This document shows, one piece after another, positions 1 to 8,363 of a DNA stretch of 35,114 nt. Under the pieces are notes generated by a model that saw only the letters and a program-made list of their open reading frames with translations, had not been told where the DNA came from and did not search any database. Position 1 is the first letter of the stretch; the number at the start of each line of letters is the position of its first letter. The DNA is from a virus: IMG/VR virus record IMGVR_UViG_3300023196_001683, positions 1-35,114 of that record; one strand, 5' to 3'. Made by a program: the position numbers and the translations under genes.

Positions 1-377
1 TCTAGTGATCTACCGCCAAAATAAGCACCGATCACAGTTATTAATACTAATTGTAGTAAGTCTGTCCATTTAGCTTCTACTACAAAGTCTATTACACCAG
101 CATCAATAAATATTAGTAGTACTGTAGAAATTACTAAAAATATTAATACTAATGGTCTAACGTTTTTACTTAACCATGAATCAGACTTCATGTCTGCTGA
201 CCACCTTGAAGAAATTTCTTTTTCCATGTTAGTCTCATAAGTAGCTATAAGTTCTTTTATTTTTAACTCAGCTTCTAGCTTTTCTTCTTTAGATGTATGT
301 AGGTTATCTATAACACCTCCTACGCCTTTTACTAACTCAGTAGCCCCTCCTGAAAATATCTTACCTAGTATACTCAT
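1..377 (-). CDS. Holin-like protein, 3-TM gene-transfer-agent holin type (partial, 3' end missing)
   Basis: The reading frame starts at an ATG at 377-375 and runs off the left edge, so only about 125 residues are visible. It has a soluble N-terminal part rich in Lys/Glu, then a segment reading RWSADMKSDSWLSKNVRPL, followed by two hydrophobic segments. That layout (charged helix, S/T-W-L...RP motif, then membrane helices) matches the 'holin of 3TMs' family known from gene transfer agents and many marine phages. The start overlaps the stop of the upstream T9SS-type gene as ATGA, which implies translational coupling. The likely role is inner-membrane permeabilisation at lysis. The family call is by recognition only; the C-terminus and any third helix lie outside the window. 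Confidence 0.7.
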   Translation of the reverse strand, partial: MSILGKIFSGGATELVKGVGGVIDNLHTSKEEKLEAELKIKELIATYETNMEKEISSRWSADMKSDSWLSKNVRPLVLIFLVISTVLLIFIDAGVIDFVVEAKWTDLLQLVLITVIGAYFGGRSL

Positions 378-2386
378 TGTTTTATTATTTTGTTATTTAT
401 TATAGAACCTTTATATTCTATAGAAATATAGTACAAGCCTATAGGCTCCGTTGTTAAATCTATTTCTTTAAGATTTAATCCTTCATATATAACCATACCT
501 AAACTGTTATATACCTTTACGTATACGTCAAGATACGTAGCAAGATACACTTTGTTTGTTGTAGGATTTGGATAGATAGCTATTTCAGAATCTCTAGCTA
601 ATAAATCTTCTAAACCTACAGGCCATCCCTGTGCACAATAATCATACTGTGCTTGACAGTATGTGTCCCATGAAGTGTTGCAGCAATAGTTATCTACATC
701 TATAACCCATGCGTAACAAGGATTGTTTAACCAATAAGGGTTACCAGGACCAGTGATACAACCAGCATCATAATTGCAGCTAAGACTGTCAGGCGTATTA
801 GCAGTTGGGTCATAGTTATAGGCTGTTTGGTCCATACAACCTTGAACCACAGCCACACACGAATTATTGTCAGTATTAGCCAGTGGATCATAATTAAGGG
901 CAGTACTATCAGTACAACCATACAAGAAAGGAATACAACTAAAATCTTCTGTATTAGATTGCGGATTATAGTTAAGCATCGATGGATCCGTACACCCATA
1001 AATGTAAGGAACACATGAATTGTTGTCAGCATTTGCTAAGGGATTAAAGTTAAACATTGTAGAATCTGTACACCCATATACAAAAGGCTCGCAGCTTCCA
1101 TCGTCTGTATTGCAGCTATCGCAATAGTTATACATAGTTGCATCTATACATCCATCTATAATCGGAATGCATGTTGAATCATCTACGTTAGCGTTTGGAC
1201 TGTAGTTAAAAGCTAATGGATTCATACAGCCATATATAATTGATATACACGATCCAGTTAACTCAACGTTTGCATTAGCATTATAATTTAAAGCAGTGCT
1301 GTCCATACAGCCTACTACAACTAAAGTGCTACAGGAACCATTATCAAAATCAGCAGTAGAATCATATTCTAAATATAGAGGATTCATACACCCTTCTACG
1401 TAGTAACAAGAGCCGTCATTTGTATTTGCTAAACTGTCATAGTTTAAAGCTGCAGTATCAATGCAACCATATATTCTTTCTATACACTCATTACCGCAAT
1501 ACGGCATACCAAATACTGGTTGAAAAGGTATTAGCGGGCTAGCAAATCCTCCTGGAGCGTTAATAGTTATATGCTCTTCTGAAGAAAAGACATAACCACA
1601 TTGTACAGAAGTAAATTGTGATTGCTGTGTGATATTAAATATAACTCTAATAGGCTCCGCTATACTAATTTCAAATGTAAATGTAGTATCAAACCCATTA
1701 TCTAATGTAAAAAATCCTAAAAAGTTATTACCTTGACTAACTTCTAAATAAGCTCCAGCCCATCCATTACCTGCTAAATCAGTAAGAGTTAAAGTATGTG
1801 TGCAGCTATCTATTAATATATCAGTATTAGCTATAGGATCAAAATTATAAGCGGTTGTGTCAGTGCATCCAAATATTTTAGGTGTAAAACACATACCTGT
1901 ATCTACTGTAGCTATAGGTAAGAATTCTACATATGAACTATCCATACATCCAAATATAGGTGGAGGTGGCGCACAATCATTTAATGTAAATCCATGGTAA
2001 GAACTAAAACCAAAGTTAGAAGAGTCTGGTTCAACTAAAGTATCTCCACAATGCATTACATAAAAAGAACCATCTTGTCCTCCCCATAAAGCACCATTCA
2101 TACCGTCTCCGTATTGATCATACATCTCAAATGTATATGTACCGTTTACCATACAAAGTTGAGTTAGCTGTGGAGTGTAGTCTATAATATTAGTATAAGG
2201 CCCTCCTGTAACTACAGTGTCTCCAAACGAATCAATAACAGACCAAGAAGTTTCTTCTGGGTATTGATCTGGATTTATAAGTATATTTACATAAGTGCCA
2301 TTAGGACATTGCCCAAAAGCAGAAGATAGTCCAAAGACCATAGCCATTAGAAGTACATATAATATATTTGAAATATCTTTTTTCAT
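374..2386 (-). CDS. Secreted protein with GCxD repeats and a type IX secretion C-terminal domain
   Basis: I chose the ATG at 2386 (MKKDISN...), one base after the stop of the upstream gene, rather than a GTG at 2398. The 670-residue product starts with a Sec signal peptide ending around SSAFG-QC. A cysteine-containing beta-type region fills roughly residues 25-150. Eleven repeats of the form GC(T/M/I)(D/N)..A.NY.P.AN.DDGSC follow, eight of them nearly back to back. A Cys-rich spacer comes next, and the last ~75 residues form a Por/T9SS type-A sorting domain: IAIYPNPTTNKVYL, then VKVYNSLGMVIYEG, then GLYYISI and a lysine-rich end. In Bacteroidota this domain directs proteins through the type IX system to the surface or medium. 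A virion role is unlikely because of the signal peptide, so a host-surface role during infection is my inference. Confidence 0.85.
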   Translation of the reverse strand: MKKDISNILYVLLMAMVFGLSSAFGQCPNGTYVNILINPDQYPEETSWSVIDSFGDTVVTGGPYTNIIDYTPQLTQLCMVNGTYTFEMYDQYGDGMNGALWGGQDGSFYVMHCGDTLVEPDSSNFGFSSYHGFTLNDCAPPPPIFGCMDSSYVEFLPIATVDTGMCFTPKIFGCTDTTAYNFDPIANTDILIDSCTHTLTLTDLAGNGWAGAYLEVSQGNNFLGFFTLDNGFDTTFTFEISIAEPIRVIFNITQQSQFTSVQCGYVFSSEEHITINAPGGFASPLIPFQPVFGMPYCGNECIERIYGCIDTAALNYDSLANTNDGSCYYVEGCMNPLYLEYDSTADFDNGSCSTLVVVGCMDSTALNYNANANVELTGSCISIIYGCMNPLAFNYSPNANVDDSTCIPIIDGCIDATMYNYCDSCNTDDGSCEPFVYGCTDSTMFNFNPLANADNNSCVPYIYGCTDPSMLNYNPQSNTEDFSCIPFLYGCTDSTALNYDPLANTDNNSCVAVVQGCMDQTAYNYDPTANTPDSLSCNYDAGCITGPGNPYWLNNPCYAWVIDVDNYCCNTSWDTYCQAQYDYCAQGWPVGLEDLLARDSEIAIYPNPTTNKVYLATYLDVYVKVYNSLGMVIYEGLNLKEIDLTTEPIGLYYISIEYKGSIINNKIIKQ

Positions 2387-2387
2387 T

Positions 2388-2720
2388 TTAAAAATCACTC
2401 ATTATTAGTTCATCAATCACTGCTTGCATTTCTTTTCTTGTAGCTTTCATAGCAAATGATATATCTGCTTGAAACCTTTTAACTTCTTCTCCATCTTTAA
2501 ATATTACAACTGTAGGCACAACTACTATCTCATGCTTAGTTTGTAATTTAGGAGATTTAGCAATATCTACATATACTATATCACAATCTGTTAACTTACC
2601 TATATAGCTTACTTTATTAGGATCGTTCCATTCTGCATTAAAATGTGTTACTACAATCTGGCTAAATGTAGCACTAGATAGTAACATCATTAAGAGTATA
2701 AATAGACACGTATTTTTCAT
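2388..2720 (-). CDS. Exported thioredoxin-fold protein lacking the CxxC motif
   Basis: The start is the ATG at 2720, inside a TAATG overlap with the preceding gene; a longer in-frame extension upstream has no signal-peptide character. The 110-residue product has a signal peptide (about residues 1-20, cleavage near TFS-Q). The remainder follows the thioredoxin pattern: HFNAEW at 26-31, a D-I-V-Y-V-D strand at 47-52, then the cis-proline motif VVPT (Pro69) and the strand VVIFKDGEEV. Where active thioredoxins have WCxxCK, this one reads W31-N-D-P-N-K36, so it cannot do dithiol chemistry. It would sit in the periplasm or be lipid-free secreted, perhaps as a binding or chaperone-like protein. The fold call rests on these motifs only. 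Confidence 0.65.
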   Translation of the reverse strand: MKNTCLFILLMMLLSSATFSQIVVTHFNAEWNDPNKVSYIGKLTDCDIVYVDIAKSPKLQTKHEIVVVPTVVIFKDGEEVKRFQADISFAMKATRKEMQAVIDELIMSDF

Positions 2721-3094
2721 TATACAAATGTTCCGTATTCTACAGGAGTATCTGCTCCTGAAGCCCAAGCTCTTATATCTACACCTCCAGTCCATGGAAA
2801 GAAAGTAAACTGTCCTGGTTTTAATTGGATTTCAGATTGAGCAGGTGTACCTCCAGTTAGAAATAATAAATTTAAATCATTAGTATTATGTCTATTTCTT
2901 ACATAAACTTTTGTTCCTGATGCATGATCTGCTGCAGCTAATAATACAGTTGCTGCTCCTACTGCTGTTGCATCTACTTCTGTTAATAATATTCCTCCTT
3001 TAGTTACGGTTAGATCTTTTGTGTAAACCGCATCTAACGAACCAGAGTTTAGATCTCCTGATTCTATTACAATTTTTGCTTTTAAAGTTGCCAT
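2720..3094 (-). CDS. Small putative virion protein, MAT-paralog family, copy 1
   Basis: The product is 124 residues long, has no signal peptide or membrane segment, and is rich in beta-strand-type residues. It starts MATLKAKIVIESGDL and contains a KVYVRNRHNT segment (around 80-90), then LKPGQFTFFPWTGGVDI near the C-terminus. Both segments recur in the proteins encoded at 3120-3506 and 27245-27706, so these three are paralogs. Small non-enzymatic beta proteins in several copies are typical of head-decoration or fibre proteins, but I cannot identify this one. It is followed by the thioredoxin-like gene with a TAATG overlap. Confidence 0.7.
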   Translation of the reverse strand: MATLKAKIVIESGDLNSGSLDAVYTKDLTVTKGGILLTEVDATAVGAATVLLAAADHASGTKVYVRNRHNTNDLNLLFLTGGTPAQSEIQLKPGQFTFFPWTGGVDIRAWASGADTPVEYGTFV

Positions 3095-3119
3095 TTGTTA
3101 TATTTTTAATTGTTATTAA

Positions 3120-3506
3120 TTACGCTCCGTACAAACCATATTCTAGAAGACATCCTACTGTTGATTCTAAACTTTGGAATATATCTATATCATCACCATC
3201 ATCTGCTCTCCATGGAATGAAAGCCCATTCTCCTGGAGCTAATAATATGTGAGAAGTAGAACCAGAACCTATTAATACTGATATATTACCTACAGTAGAT
3301 GCATTACGCATGTAAACATATACTGTTCCTGCCCATGCATTCTCTTCTCCTAATTCTTGAGAGCTGCCTGCATTTGTTCCTATATAACGTTTTATATGAA
3401 TACCTCCTGTATTTATTCCAGTCAGTGTAGTTGTTACACTTGTACTTAAGGAATCTGTAGTCAGATCCGTTGAGCTTAATGTAAGTGTTGCTTTTACTGT
3501 TGCCAT
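3120..3506 (-). CDS. Small putative virion protein, MAT-paralog family, copy 2
   Basis: The 128-residue product begins MATVKATLTLSSTDL. The shared family landmarks are VYVYMRNASTVGN in the middle and LLAPGEWAFIPWRADDGDDIDI towards the end, matching the equivalents in the neighbour at 2720-3094 and in the distant copy at 27245-27706. It ends with LLEYGLYGA, and copy 3 ends similarly with LMEYMIVN. The start is preceded by an A/T-rich stretch, as usual in this window. Function unknown; decoration or appendage protein is the most natural guess from copy number, size and composition. Confidence 0.7.
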   Translation of the reverse strand: MATVKATLTLSSTDLTTDSLSTSVTTTLTGINTGGIHIKRYIGTNAGSSQELGEENAWAGTVYVYMRNASTVGNISVLIGSGSTSHILLAPGEWAFIPWRADDGDDIDIFQSLESTVGCLLEYGLYGA

Positions 3507-3528
3507 TTTATTTGGTTTTTATTATTAA

Positions 3529-3813
3529 TTATCTAAGTTTATCTATTTTTGCTTCGATGCGGTCAAGATCTTCTTTAAGCTCTTCAACATCATCTGCTGT
3601 ATTCTGAATAGTTAAACGTATGTTTTTATCTTTCATATCAAACTCCATACGTGTAACATCTTGCGGTGGTGGAATTGGTAACTCTCTTGCTTCTTGTATA
3701 TCTGCTTGAAGCGCAAACCACATACCAACAACAGTAGCAATAGCAAACGCTATTCCCATTAGGGTCTTAATACTTAATACAAAGCCTGTTTCTTCGTTTA
3801 ATTCTTTTGCCAT
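3529..3813 (-). CDS. Single-TM coiled-coil protein, lysis-cassette candidate
   Basis: I take the ATG at 3813 (MAKELNEETGF), just after the stop of the upstream gene, instead of a start 27 bases further upstream that would overlap that gene. The 94-residue product has one hydrophobic segment (LSIKTLMGIAFAIATVVGMWFAL) close to the N-terminus. A proline-containing linker (LPIPPPQD) follows, then a heptad-like charged helix to the end (VEELKEDLDRIEAKIDKLR). A single anchor plus a coiled coil suits a holin accessory or spanin-like protein. Its neighbour at 3815-4024 is the mirror arrangement (coiled coil then TM), which supports a shared role in lysis. Confidence 0.6.
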   Translation of the reverse strand: MAKELNEETGFVLSIKTLMGIAFAIATVVGMWFALQADIQEARELPIPPPQDVTRMEFDMKDKNIRLTIQNTADDVEELKEDLDRIEAKIDKLR

Positions 3814-3814
3814 T

Positions 3815-4024
3815 TTAATTCCAAAATATAAGTTTACCAATTATACCTAATATTGCAATCCATAAAGACCACAATGTTTTTTGAGTGCTTTTACGAAAAG
3901 ATGTATTTTGATTTACTCTAGCAATAGCTCCATCATCTGGATCTAACAAACGTTTTTTAATTAACCTTACATCATCTTTTAGATCCTTTAACTCTTCGTG
4001 TATCTGTTTATTAGTAATAGGCAT
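3815..4024 (-). CDS. XhlA-like small membrane protein (coiled coil plus C-terminal TM)
   Basis: The 69-residue product starts MPITNKQIHEELKDLKDDVRL. The first ~35 residues form an amphipathic, highly charged helix, and the last ~20 (LWSLWIAILGIIGKLIF) a single membrane helix. This is the architecture of haemolysin XhlA-type phage proteins, which associate with holins and endolysins. It sits directly upstream of the TM coiled-coil gene ending at 3529, with only a single base between its stop codon and the next ATG. The family name rests on architecture, not a diagnostic motif. Confidence 0.55.
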   Translation of the reverse strand: MPITNKQIHEELKDLKDDVRLIKKRLLDPDDGAIARVNQNTSFRKSTQKTLWSLWIAILGIIGKLIFWN

Positions 4025-4027
4025 ACC

Positions 4028-4141
4028 CTAAGCTTTACAGCATTTGTCACCTAAATCACAAACATCAGGTTTTAAACACCACTCAAAACAAACTAAACCA
4101 AATGTTATAGCTTTTACCCATTTACAAATTTTACTTTTCAT
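4028..4141 (-). CDS. Tiny cysteine-rich protein (37 aa)
   Basis: An ATG at 4141 opens a 37-codon frame ending in TAG at 4028-4030, three bases before the next gene's start. The product begins MKSKICKWVKAITFGLVCF and ends CDLGDKCCKA. It has a short basic N-terminus, a hydrophobic stretch, and six cysteines in total, three of them in the last ~10 residues. It could be a membrane-associated or lipoprotein-like micro-protein. It fills the only gap between the outer-membrane-like gene and the holin-like genes, which argues that it is real despite its size. Function unknown. Confidence 0.5.
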   Translation of the reverse strand: MKSKICKWVKAITFGLVCFEWCLKPDVCDLGDKCCKA

Positions 4142-4152
4142 AATTTTATTTT

Positions 4153-5187
4153 TTATAGTATTATATAGTTAATACCAAATTTAAAATCGTACCACTTACG
4201 ATTCCAGTACTTATTATATTTACCTTCTACAAACGTACCTAAGGTTTTGTTTAGTTTATATCCGAGTATTAAGCCTCCCGAATAATCATTCCATTGTCCT
4301 CCATTGAATTGATGATAAGAAAACTCGCTGCCATTATTATAATGATACGGCATTATGTTTCCCCAAGTATGTAGCCAGAAGTTTTTTGTATAATGATAAT
4401 AGTCAAATCCTATTACTAAAGAATAATTCCACTCTACAGGAAGTTCATTTCTTTTTTTATCTACATAGTCAGAAAGAACTTTAGGTACAACAACTTCTTC
4501 CCAGACTTCAACAGATGTTGCAACTACGTTGCCATCTGGATTACTATACTCACTATTAAATACATCTATATTATATCCTTCTTCTATAGCAAGATATGTG
4601 TAGTGAATATCTCCCGTACTAAGTATCCATTCTGCTAATGGATCAAAACCATAAGGTTCAGACATCCTTTGAGCTGAACCTATATTAAAAGATAGCTTGT
4701 TATTTACCTTTAATCTATATCGTTGAGAAGATTCGAAATACTTTACGTCTGCGAATCCATTCTTTAAATACTCAACTTTAGTTAACCATTTATCTGCAAC
4801 ATATCTAATAAAGTGATGCTGGTCTATATAGTTAACTCCTTGTTGCCTAACATAATCTACTTCAGCTAAAAACTCTAACCCTGATACTTTACCTACAGTA
4901 GCTCCGTCTGAGTAAGAACTTTCTGTACCATCATAGAAAGCATTCGCTCTATTCTCATATCCAAATCTAGCAATCTTTCTTATACCTAAAGACATCGTAT
5001 AATCAAAAGGCGTCTTAACTGTTGACGTATTTAATCCATCTGTTACAGAGTATACATCTACATCTGATATAGAGTTACCTCCATTTACAGCTGCATAAAA
5101 AGTTGAATACTTAAATGCCTTTTTTAATACCTGAGCATTTAAGTTCATAGATACTAATATACATAATAATAAGATCACCTTTTTCAT
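4153..5187 (-). CDS. Outer-membrane beta-barrel-like protein with signal peptide
   Basis: The 344-residue product opens with a clean signal peptide (MKKVILLLCILVSMNLNAQ). The rest is rich in aromatic residues and alternates polar and hydrophobic residues, as in barrel strands; examples are NYSLVIGFDYYHY, SGGLILGYKLN and FEGKYNKYW-like segments. It ends on an aromatic/aliphatic strand, KFGINYIIL, close to the hydrophobic C-terminal signature of outer-membrane barrels. A candidate promoter lies just upstream at 5193-5227, making it the first gene of the exported cassette. Insertion into the host outer membrane, for example to block superinfection, is inference. It might instead be a periplasmic beta protein. 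Confidence 0.65.
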   Translation of the reverse strand: MKKVILLLCILVSMNLNAQVLKKAFKYSTFYAAVNGGNSISDVDVYSVTDGLNTSTVKTPFDYTMSLGIRKIARFGYENRANAFYDGTESSYSDGATVGKVSGLEFLAEVDYVRQQGVNYIDQHHFIRYVADKWLTKVEYLKNGFADVKYFESSQRYRLKVNNKLSFNIGSAQRMSEPYGFDPLAEWILSTGDIHYTYLAIEEGYNIDVFNSEYSNPDGNVVATSVEVWEEVVVPKVLSDYVDKKRNELPVEWNYSLVIGFDYYHYTKNFWLHTWGNIMPYHYNNGSEFSYHQFNGGQWNDYSGGLILGYKLNKTLGTFVEGKYNKYWNRKWYDFKFGINYIIL

Positions 5188-5192
5188 ACTTA

Positions 5193-5227
5193 CAAATATA
5201 ATAAATTTAATGCGTTTTTCCTAACAA
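5193..5227 (-). promoter_or_regulatory. Bacteroidota-type promoter upstream of the exported-protein cassette
   Basis: Read on the minus strand, TATATTTG (5200-5193) fits the Bacteroidota -7 consensus TAnnTTTG exactly, and TTG lies 24 bases upstream (5227-5225). The same TTG, 24-base spacing and extended TATATTTGTAA core occur at 15623-15657, and 17 of the 24 spacer positions agree by eye. The start codon at 5187 lies only a few bases downstream, so the leader would be very short. The spacing is longer than the usual 19-21, which lowers certainty about the upstream element. Confidence 0.5.
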
Positions 5228-5251
5228 TCCTAGTTATATTACTAGATTAGT

Positions 5252-5569
5252 CTATTCGCAGCCTTCAGATAATTCCTCTTCTATTCTGCTTATTAACTCA
5301 CATGAATAACCACATACATCGTATGGAAATGCAAAAGGTAAGTTAGTAGATGTAGGAGGTCCATAGCTTAAGTTACTTTGTCCTCTTAATAACCAGAACG
5401 CTTTAGAAAACATATGCAAATTCTTTTCTGCTTTAGGAGTACATAAATGTTCTACTGCAGAATAATCAAACCATCTCTTAAGAAGGTCTTTATTCCATTT
5501 TCCACAATCAAATAGCTTTATCAAAACTGTAGAACATTCACAACAATCTGGAGATATATTAGCACTCAT
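5252..5569 (-). CDS. Small Cys-containing hypothetical protein after the giant tail gene
   Basis: The 105-residue product begins MSANISPDCCECSTVLIKLFDCGKW and has nine cysteines, several paired (CCEC). No transmembrane segment or signal peptide is evident. The start at 5569 lies two bases after the stop of the giant tail ORF (TAA at 5574-5572), so it is the last gene of the structural operon before the promoter at 5193. Cysteine richness is shared with the giant tail protein upstream. It may be a tail accessory or chaperone; I do not recognise the family. Confidence 0.55.
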   Translation of the reverse strand: MSANISPDCCECSTVLIKLFDCGKWNKDLLKRWFDYSAVEHLCTPKAEKNLHMFSKAFWLLRGQSNLSYGPPTSTNLPFAFPYDVCGYSCELISRIEEELSEGCE

Positions 5570-5571
5570 AA

Positions 5572-8019
5572 TTAACAGTTTTGATTACATTCAGCATCTG
5601 CCCCGCATGCGGAACAAAGCTTTTGAAGTTTAATAATATTTTTATCTATCCAAGGTTCTAATCCACAATCTAGTCCTGTTACTTTTAACACTCTATATAA
5701 AGTATATGCTTCTAGGTATTTATCGTAAGGACTTGTACATGTAGGGCAACAGGATATATCTAACGTGTATCTTTCGAAAGCATCTAATACTTTAGAATAA
5801 GAATCACATAAAATTAAATGACATAGTTCTACTTTTTCTCCACCTACATTATTCAGAATAATCTTATACCTACCGTCAGGCATTTCTGTTCCTGCAAATA
5901 ATGCAGTATTCTTTATAGACGAATCAAGTGTAATAGATCCTGTTGTTATAGGACCTGCTACATTAGGATCAAATATAATATCTTCTGTAACTCCTGTAGT
6001 TTCATTTGTAATTGTTCCGTATTTTGTTTCTCCAGAATCTGTAACTCCTACTATATTAGTTCCAGCTCCTACATTAATTACTATCGATGGGCCATCTGCA
6101 GAAGTACACCCACACGTAATAGCTGTAGTAAGTACACAGTCTGAATAAGTAGCCATAACATCTTTAAAGATAGTTACTGCATACTCAGTACATTCTCCTG
6201 AAGTAGTTAAAGTTACATTTGAAGAAGGGTCTAATAATTGATGTGTTCCTGGATTAACAGTAACTGCAGTTTGTGTATAAGTATCTGTAATTACAGCTCC
6301 TGTACTTGCATCTTTAATTGTAACTGTTAGACAATCTGTACCATCACAAGTACTTCCTCCAGATAATAAAGAATCTAGAGTATTATTAAATTGACCACTT
6401 GTAAATACTCCTGCAATTGAATTAGTTCCTGCAAGGCCTACAGTAGCATCCATACTCCATCCATATTGATCTAAACCATCATAACCTTGAGCAGCATATG
6501 GATTACCTGCTAATGTTATAGCATCTAGGTTACCGAGAGTTCCTGCAGTTACGGTAGAGTTTCCTGGATGAGCTTGAGCTGAAACAACAGGATTAATAGG
6601 AACAGGACCGTCAGTCGCTGTATTCCACACTCCACTGTGTATACCAGATAAAGAATTTAATAAGAAAGATAGCTTACCTGTATTAGGATCTCCTGTAGTT
6701 ATTACAGTTCCACACCCTCCATGTATACCAGGAACTACAGGATATAAAAAGCCTTTAAAGTAAGAGTAATTAGAATGCATAGCTGTAAATGAATTATAAT
6801 CTGTTATCCATTTATTGCCAGGCGCAGTACCATAATCTTCTATAACTCCTGTAGGAGGAACTCCTGAAGCTGAATCGCCTGGATGTCCTCTATCGTGGTA
6901 ATGCCCTCCTCCTTGAGCTCCTTCTGCTTCATCAAAGAAACATAAAACAACTGCTTTAGTATCAGGAGTACCCCCTGATGCTAAACCTCTATCAGAATAA
7001 GAGCCCCCTGGTTTTAAATAAGGAAGAGCACCTGATCCTGTAGCTATATCATTATATGATGCAGTTCCTGATTTAGGTCCATACATTTGTCTAGTAACCA
7101 TAGTATGTGCTCCGCCAATAGTACTTCTGTCTAATACATTAACAGTTAATGTAGTTGAATAACCAGAATTACCTCCAGATAAATGATTAGCACTGCTATT
7201 TACTAATGAAGTAGATGCTGAATGAAATTGTTGAGTATATGGGTATTCCCCTACTCTTAACCATTTTTCTCCATGTACAGGAATATGATATACATCTCCT
7301 GCAAAAGTAGGATCTGCTATAACTTTAGACTTATACCATAATTCAACTGAATTTACAATTTCAACTATGTCGTTTCTACATGTTGAGGTTACATCATAAA
7401 AACAATATATATTTGTATCGTTAGGTATAGTCTGCATACCACAACTCTCTAGTGTTCTTTCAATAACAGAAGGACCACAATAACTCGTAACATCTAAAGT
7501 TTTACCTGATAAATCTCCTATTACAGTATTTGTAGTAGTTGCCGCATATGCAGCTGATCCAGGAGTTTTTGTGTACTGTATCTGTAAAGCATCTTTTGCT
7601 GGTACAAGAAGCTTATTTGTACACGGTCCAGAAACTGTTGCGCCACACGTAGTAGCAGAAGTTTCCGTAACTGTTTCATTACCTGTTGTAAGCTTGTTAT
7701 TAAAGTTATAACAAGAATCACATTGGTATTTTTCCATTAACCTAAGAATCTTAGGCATTAACGCCATTAGTTCTTCTGCTTTATTACACTCGATTAACAT
7801 ATAAATTTGAGCAAGAATTGCCTCCATTTCTCTGTAATCTTCTAATAGTTCTTGGTACGCTTCTGGATCTCCGCACTCTTCAAAGCATTGTTTTAATATT
7901 TCTTTAGCCATATTAGTTAATGTACACTCTATTATATCTGTAACATTTTCACAAGAACCATCATCACAATTAGCTAAAGGATTATAGTTTAAAGCAAATG
8001 GATCTGTACATCCCCACAC
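5572..8019 (-). CDS. Giant tail/fibre protein, C-terminal part (vWA-like module 2)
   Basis: The coordinates start at a GTG, but the same frame stays open upstream to about 8372, where it meets the end of the ORF at 8364-10151 in another frame. I think the true product is a frameshift fusion of about 1526 residues. The visible part carries one GCTDPFALNYNP...DDGSC repeat, and a second lies just upstream in the open extension. A helical Cys-containing segment (about residues 35-105) follows. Then comes a long beta/glycine-rich domain with TNIYCFYDVTS, VYHIPVHGEKWLRVG, KAVVLCFFDEAEG, FKGFLYP and GLDQYGW, which parallels the upstream half motif by motif. The strand-D-x-T pattern resembles a von Willebrand A MIDAS strand. 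The N-terminal GTG start is doubtful; ATG at about 7910 (MAKEILKQC) is another option. Confidence 0.6.
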   Translation of the reverse strand: MWGCTDPFALNYNPLANCDDGSCENVTDIIECTLTNMAKEILKQCFEECGDPEAYQELLEDYREMEAILAQIYMLIECNKAEELMALMPKILRLMEKYQCDSCYNFNNKLTTGNETVTETSATTCGATVSGPCTNKLLVPAKDALQIQYTKTPGSAAYAATTTNTVIGDLSGKTLDVTSYCGPSVIERTLESCGMQTIPNDTNIYCFYDVTSTCRNDIVEIVNSVELWYKSKVIADPTFAGDVYHIPVHGEKWLRVGEYPYTQQFHSASTSLVNSSANHLSGGNSGYSTTLTVNVLDRSTIGGAHTMVTRQMYGPKSGTASYNDIATGSGALPYLKPGGSYSDRGLASGGTPDTKAVVLCFFDEAEGAQGGGHYHDRGHPGDSASGVPPTGVIEDYGTAPGNKWITDYNSFTAMHSNYSYFKGFLYPVVPGIHGGCGTVITTGDPNTGKLSFLLNSLSGIHSGVWNTATDGPVPINPVVSAQAHPGNSTVTAGTLGNLDAITLAGNPYAAQGYDGLDQYGWSMDATVGLAGTNSIAGVFTSGQFNNTLDSLLSGGSTCDGTDCLTVTIKDASTGAVITDTYTQTAVTVNPGTHQLLDPSSNVTLTTSGECTEYAVTIFKDVMATYSDCVLTTAITCGCTSADGPSIVINVGAGTNIVGVTDSGETKYGTITNETTGVTEDIIFDPNVAGPITTGSITLDSSIKNTALFAGTEMPDGRYKIILNNVGGEKVELCHLILCDSYSKVLDAFERYTLDISCCPTCTSPYDKYLEAYTLYRVLKVTGLDCGLEPWIDKNIIKLQKLCSACGADAECNQNC

Positions 8020-8363
8020 ACAGTACTCACATGATCCGTCATCAACGTTAGCACTAGGGTTATAATTTATAGCAGTCGGATCTGTACACCCTAATATACA
8101 CTCTAATGAAGGAGTATAACTTGCTGTTTCTTTTACTAATCTAAATAGATACTGAGTACAATCTCCTGTAAAATTATGAGTAAAACACCCATTAATAGTA
8201 ACGCCTCCCGCTAATCCTGAGACAAAAGGAGTTAATCCTGATGCATCTGTTTGCAGAGCTGTGCTTCCAATAGTAACATTTTCATTTGCAATAGGAGTCC
8301 CATCAGTAAGAGAAACTAAAAGTTTAGCACAATCAGTATTATCACAGTTTACACTTCCAACAC

